A DNA stretch of 64,000 bases from Brachyhypopomus gauderio (Eukaryota; Chordata; Actinopteri; Gymnotiformes; Hypopomidae). A program made the translations under genes and the position numbers. This document shows, piece after piece, positions 1 through 10,239 of this stretch; positions within the stretch are counted from its first letter, which is position 1, and each line of letters opens with the position of its first letter. The DNA is taken from positions 2,710,716-2,774,715 of the forward strand of contig NC_135220.1 in the NCBI RefSeq assembly GCF_052324685.1, given 5' to 3'. Under the pieces are notes generated by a model that saw only the letters and a program-made list of their open reading frames with translations, was not told where the DNA came from and did not search any database.

Positions 1-159
1 ATGTACACTCATGTCAGAGTCAGTGATGGATGAATAAATGATACTTCTAGGCCCATCAGATGTCTGCTGATTATTTCAAAACATTAATATACATATGACA
101 AATACCACAATCTCACTCTCATTTTTCACCCTTTAACACCCCCCCCCCCCCCACTGTAG

Positions 160-356
160 TTGATGTAGGAGGTACAAAGACTGCTATGAAGGGATGTGCA
201 ACCAAAAGCTTTTGCGATGGGATTTCATCTCTCCAGCAGTCCGTGGGCATGACGAAAATGAGCTGCTGTGTGGGGAACCTGTGTAACAGTGGAAACATGG
301 TTAATCTGAGCTTCCTCCTCATGCTGGGACCTCTACTGCCCTCCTTCTTCCACTGA
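160..356 (+). CDS. Ly6/uPAR-like gene, copy 1: terminal exon only
   Basis: This is the last coding exon of a two-LU-domain protein; the rest lies before the window. It follows an acceptor (ctgtag, AG at 158-159) and starts in phase 1, like exon 5 of the two complete copies downstream. It encodes the second half of LU domain 2: [11 protein letters not shown], then SCCVGNLCN, the family's closing CC...CN signature, then a hydrophobic tail ([16 protein letters not shown]) that looks like a GPI-anchor signal. The stop is TGA at 354-356. The acceptor is preceded by a 14-nt C run. The protein is almost identical to exon 5 of copy 2, which has one extra F. Ly6/uPAR proteins are extracellular three-finger-fold proteins; the ligand of this one is unknown. 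Confidence 0.85.
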
Positions 357-1287
357 GCTCATTTTGATAAATGGTTGTTCTACACAAACTGGTGTTTATT
401 CCAGGAAAGATTAAATATTGAACAGGCATACAATGGTACAATCTTACAATGTGGTATATTCTCTCCATTTCAACGTGTTCCTTTAATTTCATGTTAATGT
501 GTTGTATTTCCTTCAGTTGTTTGGAACATCCAGTGAATAAACGGGGTCTTTCTCATCTACATGCTCTTTCCAAAGCTCATCTTTTCATATATGTGGGACA
601 AACTGAAGAACTGAATTTCATACTATTGTGCACTGTGTTTTCTTCCTTTTCCTTGAATGGACCTCAAACATCTAGTATTACAGATGTATAATACAGTATT
701 ATCACCTTTCAGAATGACATCATGAGTCACTTAGGCTCCTCCGATTTTCAAGGTTAATTAATTAGAAGTTCCTAACCTAAGTGTATCACTGAACATTTGT
801 TTCACACTGTGTAGTTAAATGACAGTATACAAGTGACAATGGGGCAACAACCTGTCTTTTCCTGTGAGAACCAATACCAAAGCTTACATTTCTAAGTTTC
901 ACACCAACTACACTTCTACAGGCTGGTCCTTTATGTTGACCAATTACAGCTTATCAGTTTTTAAAAACCAATAAATTTTTTCTAGCACATTTTCATAGTT
1001 CTATAGCTGACTACATTTACATTTAGAGTATTTGGTATAGTTCACGTGAGCATTTAACTTTCTATGTCTGAATCAAGAAATAAAAACTTCATGCAGATGA
1101 ATAAATCCACATGCAGAAATTCAAAATAATCAAATAAATTTTTAAGGACAAGGAGAAGACAACGAGAAACATTTCTCGAAAAATGTGTTTTTACATCTAT
1201 TTATTTATTTATATTAGTATTCTACAATAAATCCAGCTTCAATCATCTTGTGTGATCTTGTCTATGTGGTGGGGCCAACGCCTTAGG
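357..1287 (+). other. 3' UTR and duplicated 3' flank of Ly6 copy 1
   Basis: A poly(A) signal AATAAA lies at 536-541, 180 bp after the stop, and is conserved at the same place after copies 2 and 3. The whole stretch is repeated after copy 3 (60583-61542), and its first 0.9 kb after copy 2. The small open frames here, such as 449-691, do not look coding. Confidence 0.6.
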
Positions 1288-1679
1288 GCGTACTCACACT
1301 AGGCTCTGTGATCCGGGCCCGGGCACGGTTCCCTGCCGAAGCACGGTTCGTTTGGCTAGTGTGAGCGCTATCCGTGCCCGGGCCCGCTTGGTGCCTCGTC
1401 TGATTGGTTCATTTAGCTGGAACTCAAACATGGCGTCAGTGATGCGACGCTCACGTTAAACAGTCATAGCGGCAAAGTGATTAGCAGACAATCGTGTTAA
1501 ATTATCGATAAATCTGTGCTTGCACTGTGTTTCTGCACTCCCAAAACGATTCCAAAAATACAATAAAAAGAGAATCGTGAACTCCGTAGTTTTGTGCGAG
1601 CGCGCTTTTTTTCCAAATAAAGCGCCGTTGTGATGACGTAAGCGTGCTCGGGCCGGGTTGATGAAGCCAGTGTGAGTGC
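1288..1679. mobile_element. 392-bp TIR element (MITE), copy in Ly6-1 flank
   Basis: The ends are inverted repeats: GCGTACTCACACTAGG at the left, and a right end whose reverse complement starts GCACTCACACTGG. AGG flanks both sides (1285-1287 and 1680-1682). Inside the ends are GC-rich arms (ccgggcccgggc). It has no transposase. The same element, also 392 bp, sits at the orthologous place after copy 3 (61543-61934), so it was present before the duplication. The superfamily is not certain. Confidence 0.6.
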
Positions 1680-1682
1680 AGG

Positions 1683-2845
1683 CCGGAGGGGGAGTGGGGA
1701 GGGGCATGGCTGGATTACTGACCGGGCCAGTGGGGCCAGCGCCCAGGGGCCCTTGAGGTCAGGGGGCCCCGGGGGGGACCTGGCCGAAAACTTTTTGCGA
1801 TGCCTATCAACATTTATGGTACAATATATTTTTATTTCCGAGGGCCCTCCATTTTAAGGATCCTCTGACTATTAGGGACTTTGACACCAGGGCCTCTTGG
1901 GGGCCCTAGCCATGCTTTTGGGGGCCCTAGCCATGCTTTTGGGCCCTAGCCATGCTTTTGGGGGCCCTAGCCATGCTTTTGGGCCCCTTAGGAAAATGGA
2001 TGAGGCGTTGTGGCACTGCTCTGACTTCGACTTCTGGCTATTAGGGGTCCTAGGAAAGAAGGGAGCATATTTTTAGAGGGCCCTGGTTATGAGAGCCCCT
2101 ACCAGGGGGCCCTAGAGAAGAGCAGGGCATACCATTAGAGGGCCTTTGATCACGAGGGCCCCTGATATGGGGCCCTTGACTTCCATAGAAGTAGTTTACC
2201 ATGGCTCCTTGACTTTCTAGGGACCTACAAATTCAGGCCCTTACTTAATGTTTCTGAATTTGTATTGCTTCAAAATTATTATGTTCAATTTCTCTTAAGG
2301 TGCAGAGACACAAATTAATTTAGCAATTTTGCAATTATTTAAATTTAAGACAAGCAGTTTGTCTGATGAATGCTATCTTTGACTCCGATTAAATTGAGTG
2401 AATTTGGCCAAGGGTGTGATTTCACTTATGTGAAAACAACAAGCCTTTGACTAGTTTCATGTTTCCCCTTTAATAAACAACAGTAAAGAGACCAGTGGTC
2501 ACTCTAGTTCTGAAGGAATGCATGAAAGGAAAAGTGCTTTTTCATACAACAGAACTGCAAGCTAATTTTACTGAGTAGCACAATTTTGGTTTGGTGACAG
2601 ATGATGAAACAGCAAGTGGTTTTGTTGTAGTAGCTGTGGCTGCGTATGCGTGTAACCCTCATATTTAGTTTGAGGATTATTTATTGGAAAAAATATTTTA
2701 TTCAGCTTCTTATTCAATGACAGGTTGACATGACTTGACATGTTTCAAGACATGTTTTTGTAGTAGATAGTGGCTGCCCCTCCCCCACCCTCTCACTCAG
2801 TGGTGAAAAATTGTTACATTGCCCTAAATTCCCACGGGGGCTGAG
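1683..2845. other. Duplicated non-coding flank rich in GGGCCC
   Basis: No gene is visible. From 1700 to 2250 the sequence is full of ggggccc/gggcccc boxes and is probably an eroded DNA transposon. Positions 1683-2612 match 61938-62801 after Ly6 copy 3; the match stops after the shared agtggttttt. From 2613 to 2845 the DNA is unique and leads into LTR element A. Confidence 0.45.
1899..1984. repeat. Minisatellite, about 21-bp unit, four copies
   Basis: The unit gggggccctagccatgcttt occurs four times in tandem. The homologous place in the duplicated flank (about 62145-62170) has a single copy. The array therefore expanded here, or contracted there, after the duplication. Confidence 0.8.
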
Positions 2846-3185
2846 TGTCACGGTGACAGCTCCGGACCCTTCCCTGTGGGCGTGTCATGACGTCGTCTGC
2901 GTGCTGTTATGTCCATGTTTGTACTTCCGTGGGTGTGGGTTGTTTGTGAGCGTGTTCGTTTGTTACACCTGTGCCTTGTCTCGAGGTCACATGGGTCTGT
3001 GTAACTCACTTATTTAATGTGCGTTCGCGCAGTGTCGTGTGCTCGTCTTTGTCTAAGTTTCATGCCAGTGTGAGTGTCACTTTGTTGTGCTTGCGCCACC
3101 GCAGTGAAGCTACGTGTTTATTGTTGAGTAAAGTTGTGTTTGCACCCATCTGCTACGTGTCGTGTCCGTTCCTCCGCACATCACA
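2846..3185 (+). repeat. Element A 5' LTR
   Basis: A 340-bp LTR with TG...CA ends, near-identical to 11054-11393. It contains a TATTTAA box and gcgttcgcgcagtg, a segment conserved in the LTRs of element B and the two solo LTRs, so all belong to one family with at least two LTR subtypes. Confidence 0.85.
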
Positions 3186-3211
3186 GAAAGACGAGCCAAA
3201 GATAAAGAGGT

Positions 3212-4756
3212 ATGCCTGGATACGCCACCCGGGCGCCTAAAGGGAGGAGAAAGAGCCGTCGCCACCACGGCTCTTCCCCGGTCCGTCACCACGAAGCCCC
3301 TGTCCCCGCAGGAGATGATGAGGAACCCGTTGTGCGCGTACATGCTCTGCGCGGCTCGGGAAGCGGAGGACGCGGAGATGGCAGAACACCTACGTCAATC
3401 CGCGGTCCGCATGTGGAGGGACCAGGACCTCGCCGCGTCCCTAGAGCCCCCGCACCGGGCGGTGAGAGGCGGCAGGAACAAACCCCCGCACGCGTCTTCT
3501 CCCGTGCCAGTGCCCGAGAGCGCAGAGCAGGGAGAGGATAGCGCACTGCTCTCGGTCTTCCCCGAGGAAGAAGAGACCGATGAGCCGTTTTGGGTGGGCA
3601 TGGGCGCCTTTTCCCTCACCCCTCCCGAGGAGGAAGAGTCCTATCCCCCCTCAATGTGTTCGAAGAGCACGGTGGATTACGGAGGTGAGGAAGACAGTCT
3701 CCCACCGTCGGAGGGTGAGACGGAGGGGACGGACTCCGAGGAGGAGGAGTATTCCCCGTCAGTGTGCTCACGGAGCACGGTCTGCTACGGGGAGGAAGAC
3801 ATCAGTGCTCCGCCATCTGAGAGTGAGGCGACAGAGGTGGACTCAGAGGCAGAGGGGTACTCCCCGTCGGTTTGCTCGGAGAGCACCGTTCGCTACGGGG
3901 GGGATGACGTCAGTCCCCTTCCCTCCGACTACTGCGAGGAGAGCGAGGGGGAGAGCCCTCCGTCGGTGTGTTCGCTCCCGACAGTATACAAGGGAGGCGG
4001 GAGCGGACCGGACAGTTCGATCGCATCGGAGAGTGGGGATTCCTGCGAGGAGGAGCCCATGGAACACTCCCGATGCGAGACCCCCGCTCGGTCCATGGAC
4101 TGGAGCGTGGCCGAGGAGGAGGAGCCGGAGATGGACACCACCCCCGATACCGGCTCCAGAGGGGGCTGGCCTGGCAACGGAGGGGGCCGCGGACCCAGGG
4201 GGTGGGTCGCCGCGACCCCCGCCGGTTTCGCTGCATCCAAACGGGCCGCAAGCCGCGCTGCACCTCGCGCGTTCGCCCGAAACACGCCCCCCAAGCGGTC
4301 GGACAGTCACGCTGCACCTCGAGCGCTCGCCAGAGGGACCGCCCCCAAGCGGTCGGCCAGTCACGCTGCACCTTGAGCGCCCGCCAGAGGGACTGCCCCC
4401 AAGCGGTCGGACAGTCACGCTGCACCTCGAGCGCCCGCCAGAGGGACTGCCCCAAAGCGGTCGACCAGTCGCGCTCCACCCAGCGCGTCCGCTGGCCGTG
4501 CGGCACCTGGCGGTGAGCAGGCGCAACAGGCGGGAGGAGCACCGCCTGCTGCAGCGTCTCCAGCCCCCGGAGCCTTCGCGCCGCTACCGGCGTTGCCTCA
4601 GGCGGGAAGCCTGGCTTCGGGACTGAATGTTTGTGTTCCGGTGTTTCTGTCTGTCCCTTTGTGTCTCCCTAACCCACTGTTCCCTTTTGTGCCATTGGTG
4701 TTTCATGTTCCAGTGTGTGTGTTTGTCAGCGTGCCATTGTTTAATGTTTTCTCCCC
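3212..4756 (+). pseudogene. Element A ORF: acidic-repeat protein, broken
   Basis: The product is unrecognised and homologous to the intact element B protein. It starts MPGYATRAPKGRRKSRRHH (basic, ATG at 3212). A frameshift near 3300 moves the reading to the frame that holds AEHLRQSAVRMWRDQ, matching B's AEIFRQGAVRIWRER. Four acidic repeats follow (3640-3990), each Y-x-P-S, a variable stretch, then S-T-V-x-Y-G-G/E. A 60-bp tandem repeat comes next (4230-4480, HAAPRA...KRS). A nonsense TGA at 4374 stands where the sister repeats have CGA, a CpG-type change. The same frame then runs into a Val/Cys/Pro-rich hydrophobic tail (CVPVF...CLPNPLFPF). The gypsy insertion at 4757 falls ten codons before the stop: the last codons, identical in B, resume after 10875. 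Function is unknown. Confidence 0.6.
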
Positions 4757-5390
4757 TGTTACGACTCTGTCTAAATGCATGCCTTGGAGTTGTTTTGTTT
4801 TGTTGCAGGTTAACAAGGAGTGTTTTTGGATTGGCTAGCCCTAGGGGGGGACCAGCTATAAAGAGGATCCAAGATGGCCCAGGAGGAAGAGAGAGGCGGG
4901 GCTTTGTTTCGGACTTGTTGCTTGTTGGTGGTTCTGGCTTTCCGATGTGGACCTGATTGTTGTCCCTGACTGTTATTTCTTGTTGTGTGCTCTACTGTGG
5001 GTGAGATCCAAGATAAAGGTTGTATTGGTTGATTATTAATTTATGTTAGTGATAAATTGTGGTGGAGTTTTTGTATTGATATTCATTTGATGGTGGTTTG
5101 TTTTGTTTGTTTGTTTGTTGGTTTGTCTGTTTCTTTTTTTAATATACACATATGTTTCATTAGTGAGGTGCTTTGTTTCTTGAGTTGAAGTACCTTTATC
5201 ATCTGTTTATGTTTTCCGTTGTATTATGCACGGATGTGACCCATTAAAAAGCGCAAAGACAATGACTTGACGCTGGTTATTGAGTTTAAGTATATCTAAG
5301 CACACAAGAATGTACTCGGGAAGCCAGATATACCCCCAACGCCGTTAGATTCATATTATGTTGCGGTCTGTCCTAGACCAGCTCGTAACA
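4757..5390 (+). repeat. Gmr1-type element 5' LTR
   Basis: 634-bp LTR with TG...CA ends. Transcription should start here; the end of the LTR is followed after 5 bp by the tRNA primer site. Its partner is 10240-10875. Confidence 0.9.
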
Positions 5391-5458
5391 TAAAGTGGGG
5401 GCTCGTCTTTTTTTGGGTGTGTGGGTATTTTTGTGGGCCTGCACGTTCTTTCATTGAC

Positions 5459-8400
5459 ATGGCTTTTGAACTTGAGAAATTCGTTTTGGCTCCGTCTTTG
5501 CGTGCCTTTGAGATGTGTCGTAAGGAAGAGTTGCTTCTGTTGGCTGGATTCTATAATGTTAATGTTTCGCGTTCCGCTCGTAAGAGTGTGGTGAGGACTG
5601 CTGTGTATGATCGTCTGGTGGAGGACGGTGTTTTGCCTGCTGTGCCTGAGTCTGCTTTGCCTGGTATTGCCCATGAGCATGATGAGGATGTATTAATTGA
5701 GGTGCGGGTAACACCTCCTTCCTCTCCTAGTGTAGGTCGTGGTGGGACTGCTTGTGGTGGGGTAGTCTCTGCTACGGCCGCTTCTGCTTCTACACCTGTT
5801 TCTGAAGGTGCACCTCAACTTTTGGGTTCTGTTGATCTACAGTTGAGTATACGCTTGGAGGAATTGAAGTTGGCAGTGAAGCGTCAGGAACATGAGACGG
5901 AATTGCTCCGTTTGCGTGCTGCTACTTCTCCTCCTTTTGCTTCTGCTGGGACTCGTGTTGATGCACCTGTTCGCGTGTCGCCGGTGTTTGATGTGAGTAA
6001 AAACATTAACCTTGTTCCGCCATTTAGAGAGACAGAGGTTGACTCATATTTTGCAGCCTTTGAGCGTGTAGCCACCGCTCTTCAGTGGCCTAAAGATGTC
6101 TGGACGTTACTCCTGCAATGCAAACTGGTGGGAAAAGCACAGGAGGTTTGTGCTGCATTAACTATCGAACAGAGTCTCGATTACAACGTAGTCAAAGCCA
6201 CCGTTTTGCGTGCATATGAACTCGTGCCTGAAGCGTATAGACAAAAGTTTCGCAACCATGCCAAAACTGCCAACCAGACCTTTGTGGAATTCGCCAGAGA
6301 AATGATGGTTCTATTTGAAAAATGGTGTGTAGCCAGTAAAGTTGAGAATTTCCTACAATTAAAAGAACTGATGCTTTTGGAAGCGTTTAAGAATGGCTTG
6401 CCTGAGCGTCTTGTCGTGTATTTAAATGAGCAAAAGGTGTCATCCTTGTCACAGGCAGCTGTGTTTGCTGACGAATTTGTGTTGACTCACAAAAATGTGT
6501 TTTCCGTAGCTCGTTCAGATCCGAGCCCGTCTTGGCGATTTCGCTCAAGGAGTGCTCAGAATTCCGGTAAAAGTCCCAATTCGGCTCGCTATGAGAATAA
6601 TGGTCTTCGTGCTTGTTTTTATTGTAAGAAAACCGATCATTTAATTGCATCATGTCCTATGTTGGAAACAAAGCCACCTCTCTCTCAACCAAAACGCTAT
6701 GTGTCAGTACCTAAAACAGTTGGGTTTGTTGCCGATGTCTTGAATGTTGTGCCTGATGAACATGTGTATGATTCTGTATATGAACCATTTGTTATGGACG
6801 GGGTAGTTTCACTGACTGGTGACGTTGCAGATCAAGTGTCTATTAAAATATTACGAGACACGGGGGCTGCACAATCCTTTATCCTTGAGTCAGTTCTGCC
6901 TTTTTCAGGTTTGTCTGCTTGTGGATCGGATATCCTGATCCAAGGCATTGAATTAGGGGTATGTAGGGTTCCTCTGCATAATGTCCATCTTAAATCTCGG
7001 TTGGTGACGGGTGAAGTGAGGGTAGGAATCCGATCTCAATTTCCTATGAAGGGAGTTCAGTTTATTTTGGGGAATGATTTGGCAGGGGGTAAAGTCAGTT
7101 CTGTGCCTGAGGTTATAGATGAACCTGTTTCATCCGTTTCATTGGATCCAACTGTGTTTCCTGCTTGTGTAGTGACTCGTGCGCAGGCACGCAAGTTTGC
7201 AGATCAGATTGATCTCTCTGAGACATTTTTGGCGTCATCCAAACCTGATACGGGGACGAAGGTTGGTTGTGAAGTTCTGCCATATAAGGTATCGGATGGT
7301 GACTCAAGTGAAATAGATGTGGGGTTAGATGTAAAGTTCGGACGGGAGTCACTAATTGAGGAACAGTGTAAAGATTCTTCTTTAAACTGTTGTCGGATAA
7401 AAGCTGTTACTGAGGAGGAATTGCCACAACATGTTGTAACGTACTTCCATCAGAATGGATTATTGTTGAGAAAATGGTCCCCTTCACATGAGACGACGGA
7501 GTGGAATGCTATTTATCAGCTCGTTGTTCCTACTAGCTATAGGCAGCAGATACTTAGTCTAGCTCATGACCATGTAATGTCAGGTCACCTGGGAATCCGA
7601 AAGACCTATCATAGAATCTTGCGTTATTTCTTTTGGCCAGGTCTGAAACGTGATGTTGTAGCTTACTGTCGTTCATGTCATGCCTGTCAAGTCGCTGGTA
7701 AACCTAATCAAACCATTCCATTGGCTCCACTCCATCCAATTCCTGTGTTGGGGGCGCCATTTGAACAGCTTATTATCGACTGTGTTGGACCCCTACCTAA
7801 AACCAAGTCTGGTAATATGTATTTGCTTTCTCTCATGTGCACAGCTACCCGATATCCTGAGGCTATACCTCTACGCAACCTGAAAGTAAAAGGTATCGTG
7901 AAAGCGTTAGTCAGATTCTTCTCTACGTTTGGGCTACCCAAACGCATTCAGACTGATCAGGGATCAAACTTCACTTCGCGTTTGTTTAATCAGGTGATGA
8001 AATTGTTACAAATTGAACATCGTATGTCAAGTGCTTACCATCCCGAGTCTCAGGGTGCACTTGAACGATTTCACCAAACATTTAAAGCCATGTTGCGCAA
8101 GTATTGTCTGACCTCAGGAAGAGAATGGGATGAGGGTGTTCCATTTCTGTTATTTGCCGTAAGAGAATCAGTGCAGGAATCTCTGGGATTTAGTCCAGCA
8201 GACTTGATTTTTGGTCACTCCGTGCGTGGGCCATTAAAACTACTCAGAGAAAAATTGGTTGCAGATGACCAGAAGAGAAGTAATATTTTAGAATACGTGA
8301 GTGATTTCCGTGAACGATTACATCATGCTAATGATGTTGCAAAAGCATCTTTGTCATCGGTCCAGTCAAACATGAAGGCTCGCTTTGATAAAAGGACAGT

Positions 8401-10138
8401 ACCCCGAGAACTCCGTAAGGGAGACAAGGTTCTTGTGTTACTGCCTATTCCTGGTTCAGCTTTGTGTGCAAAATTTTCAGGTCCATATGTGGTGGAACGT
8501 AAGTTAAGTGATACTGATTATGTGATCAGCACGCCCGACCGACGGAGAAAAAGTCGTGTTTGCCACATCAATATGTTGAAATCTTATGTTCAACGGGTAC
8601 CATGTGAGGGTTCTGACGGTACCCCTGTTACTTCAGCGTTGGCAATAACCAGGTTGGACTACCAGTCTGGCAGTGATGATCTCACGTTTCGTGATGATAG
8701 TCTTTTTACTCCTCACCTGTTAAATTCTGAGTTCTTGGCTACTGTACACTCCCAGTTGTTACATCTTGGTGAGAGAGAACGGGAAGATGTGATTGAGATG
8801 ATTAATACTCACCTTTCTTTATTTTCTGATGTTCCTGGTCGAACTGATTGGCTTTATCACGATATTGATGTGCAAGGGCAGCAACCTATCAAACAACATG
8901 CTTATCGTGTTAATCCCACAAAACGCCAGAAAATGCAAAAAGAGGTTGAGTATCTTTTGGACAATGGTTTGGCTACACCTAGCATTAGCTCTTGGAGTTC
9001 GCCCTGTCTACTAGTGCCTAAGCCTGATGGAACTAGTAGATTTTGTACAGACTATCGAAGAGTTAACGCAGTTACCAAACCCGATTCCTTCCCTTTGCCA
9101 AGAATGGAGGATTGCATTGATAGAGTCGGAGCAGCCAAATTCGTAACGAAACTTGATCTACTAAAGGGGTATTGGCAAGTTCCTCTAACCCCTGTAGCAT
9201 CTGAAATTTCTGCCTTCGTTACGCCTGATCATTTCCTTCAATACTCCGTAATGCCATTTGGCTTAAGAAATGCACCTGCGACTTTCCAGAGGTTGATGTG
9301 GAAAGTATTGGCGAACGTGGAAAATTGTGAGATATATCTAGATGATGTGGTGGTGTATTCGTCTAGTTGGGACGAGCACATGACGAATCTCGGAAAGGTT
9401 TTTAGTCGCTTACAAGATGCCAAACTTACACTAAATCTCGCCAAGTGTGAATTTGGTAAGGCCAGAGTGTCTTATTTGGGAAAGTTGGTCGGGCAAGGTG
9501 AAGTATGTCCTCTTGCAGCCAAAGTACAGGCCATTATTGATTTTCCGGTACCCGCTACAAAACGTGATCTTCGGCGATTTTTAGGTATGGCAGGGTATTA
9601 CCGTGGGTTTTGCAAAAATTTCGCTAGTGTGGCTGCACCCCTGACGGATTTATTAAAATATTCACAGACACTGCTGTGGACCACCGATTGTGACCATGCT
9701 TTTAAGGCCATTAAGTCTCTCTTGTGCAGTACACCAGTCCTGACTGCTCCTGATTTCACAAAACCTTTTAAACTGGATGTTGATGCCAGTGCTTACGGAG
9801 CTGGTGCTGTTCTCTTACAGGACGATGAGCAAGGAGTTGAACATCCTGTATGTTATTTCTCAAAAAAGTTCTTGAAACATCAGGTTGGTTATAGCACTAT
9901 CGAAAAAGAGGCTTTGGCCCTCTTAATGGCTTTGCAGCACTTTGAGGTGTACTTGGGTTCCAGTGTGTTGCCTGTTGAGGTTCATACGGACCATAATCCA
10001 TTAATATTCTTGACAAGGATGCGAAATACAAATCAGCGGTTGATGAGATGGTTTTTAATGATTCAGGATTTCAATTTGGAGGTTCACCACAAGAAAGGTG
10101 CTGAGAACATCGTAGCAGACGCCTTATCGAGAGTATAA
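5459..10138 (+). CDS. gag-pol: Gag-Pol polyprotein with gag-PR-IN-RT-RH order
   Basis: The start is taken at the ATG at 5459 (MAFELEKF), giving 1559 codons; an upstream in-frame ATG at 5417 lies just after the primer site. Domains in order: Gag; one CCHC knuckle (CFYC...H...C) near residue 385; aspartic protease with DTGA near 467; integrase H2C2 finger near 704-740 and catalytic D774, D833, E869 (D-D-35-E); a C-terminal integrase module (KGDKVLVLLP); reverse transcriptase with YLDD near 1295; RNase H starting LDVDASAYGAG near 1440. Integrase before reverse transcriptase is the reverse of normal gypsy order and is the hallmark of the Gmr1 clade. There are no stops or frameshifts, so the copy may be active. 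Confidence 0.95.
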   Translation: MAFELEKFVLAPSLRAFEMCRKEELLLLAGFYNVNVSRSARKSVVRTAVYDRLVEDGVLPAVPESALPGIAHEHDEDVLIEVRVTPPSSPSVGRGGTACGGVVSATAASASTPVSEGAPQLLGSVDLQLSIRLEELKLAVKRQEHETELLRLRAATSPPFASAGTRVDAPVRVSPVFDVSKNINLVPPFRETEVDSYFAAFERVATALQWPKDVWTLLLQCKLVGKAQEVCAALTIEQSLDYNVVKATVLRAYELVPEAYRQKFRNHAKTANQTFVEFAREMMVLFEKWCVASKVENFLQLKELMLLEAFKNGLPERLVVYLNEQKVSSLSQAAVFADEFVLTHKNVFSVARSDPSPSWRFRSRSAQNSGKSPNSARYENNGLRACFYCKKTDHLIASCPMLETKPPLSQPKRYVSVPKTVGFVADVLNVVPDEHVYDSVYEPFVMDGVVSLTGDVADQVSIKILRDTGAAQSFILESVLPFSGLSACGSDILIQGIELGVCRVPLHNVHLKSRLVTGEVRVGIRSQFPMKGVQFILGNDLAGGKVSSVPEVIDEPVSSVSLDPTVFPACVVTRAQARKFADQIDLSETFLASSKPDTGTKVGCEVLPYKVSDGDSSEIDVGLDVKFGRESLIEEQCKDSSLNCCRIKAVTEEELPQHVVTYFHQNGLLLRKWSPSHETTEWNAIYQLVVPTSYRQQILSLAHDHVMSGHLGIRKTYHRILRYFFWPGLKRDVVAYCRSCHACQVAGKPNQTIPLAPLHPIPVLGAPFEQLIIDCVGPLPKTKSGNMYLLSLMCTATRYPEAIPLRNLKVKGIVKALVRFFSTFGLPKRIQTDQGSNFTSRLFNQVMKLLQIEHRMSSAYHPESQGALERFHQTFKAMLRKYCLTSGREWDEGVPFLLFAVRESVQESLGFSPADLIFGHSVRGPLKLLREKLVADDQKRSNILEYVSDFRERLHHANDVAKASLSSVQSNMKARFDKRTVPRELRKGDKVLVLLPIPGSALCAKFSGPYVVERKLSDTDYVISTPDRRRKSRVCHINMLKSYVQRVPCEGSDGTPVTSALAITRLDYQSGSDDLTFRDDSLFTPHLLNSEFLATVHSQLLHLGEREREDVIEMINTHLSLFSDVPGRTDWLYHDIDVQGQQPIKQHAYRVNPTKRQKMQKEVEYLLDNGLATPSISSWSSPCLLVPKPDGTSRFCTDYRRVNAVTKPDSFPLPRMEDCIDRVGAAKFVTKLDLLKGYWQVPLTPVASEISAFVTPDHFLQYSVMPFGLRNAPATFQRLMWKVLANVENCEIYLDDVVVYSSSWDEHMTNLGKVFSRLQDAKLTLNLAKCEFGKARVSYLGKLVGQGEVCPLAAKVQAIIDFPVPATKRDLRRFLGMAGYYRGFCKNFASVAAPLTDLLKYSQTLLWTTDCDHAFKAIKSLLCSTPVLTAPDFTKPFKLDVDASAYGAGAVLLQDDEQGVEHPVCYFSKKFLKHQVGYSTIEKEALALLMALQHFEVYLGSSVLPVEVHTDHNPLIFLTRMRNTNQRLMRWFLMIQDFNLEVHHKKGAENIVADALSRV

Positions 10139-10239
10139 GACTTCCTAAACGTATTTGAAAGCATTATTAAAATAGCTCCGGTCATGAGTAAATTAAAACA
10201 AAATGTGAGTTTTGTTTTTCTTTATTTTGGGTGGGGGAG

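Noticed and set aside
449..691. ORF shared by the copy 1 and copy 3 3' flanks (449-691 and 60718-60918)
   Set aside because: Lies in or after the 3' UTR, is kept only because the duplication is recent, and is disrupted in copy 2.
1456..1707. Minus ORF conserved at 1456-1707 and 61711-61962
   Set aside because: It falls in the 392-bp TIR element; similarity is due to duplication.
3580..4626. Large Arg/Pro-rich ORFs on both strands across element A (for example 3580-4626 plus, 3843-4526 and 3910-4542 minus)
   Set aside because: They overlap the acidic-repeat frame that is conserved with element B; they are open only because the DNA is GC-rich and internally repeated.
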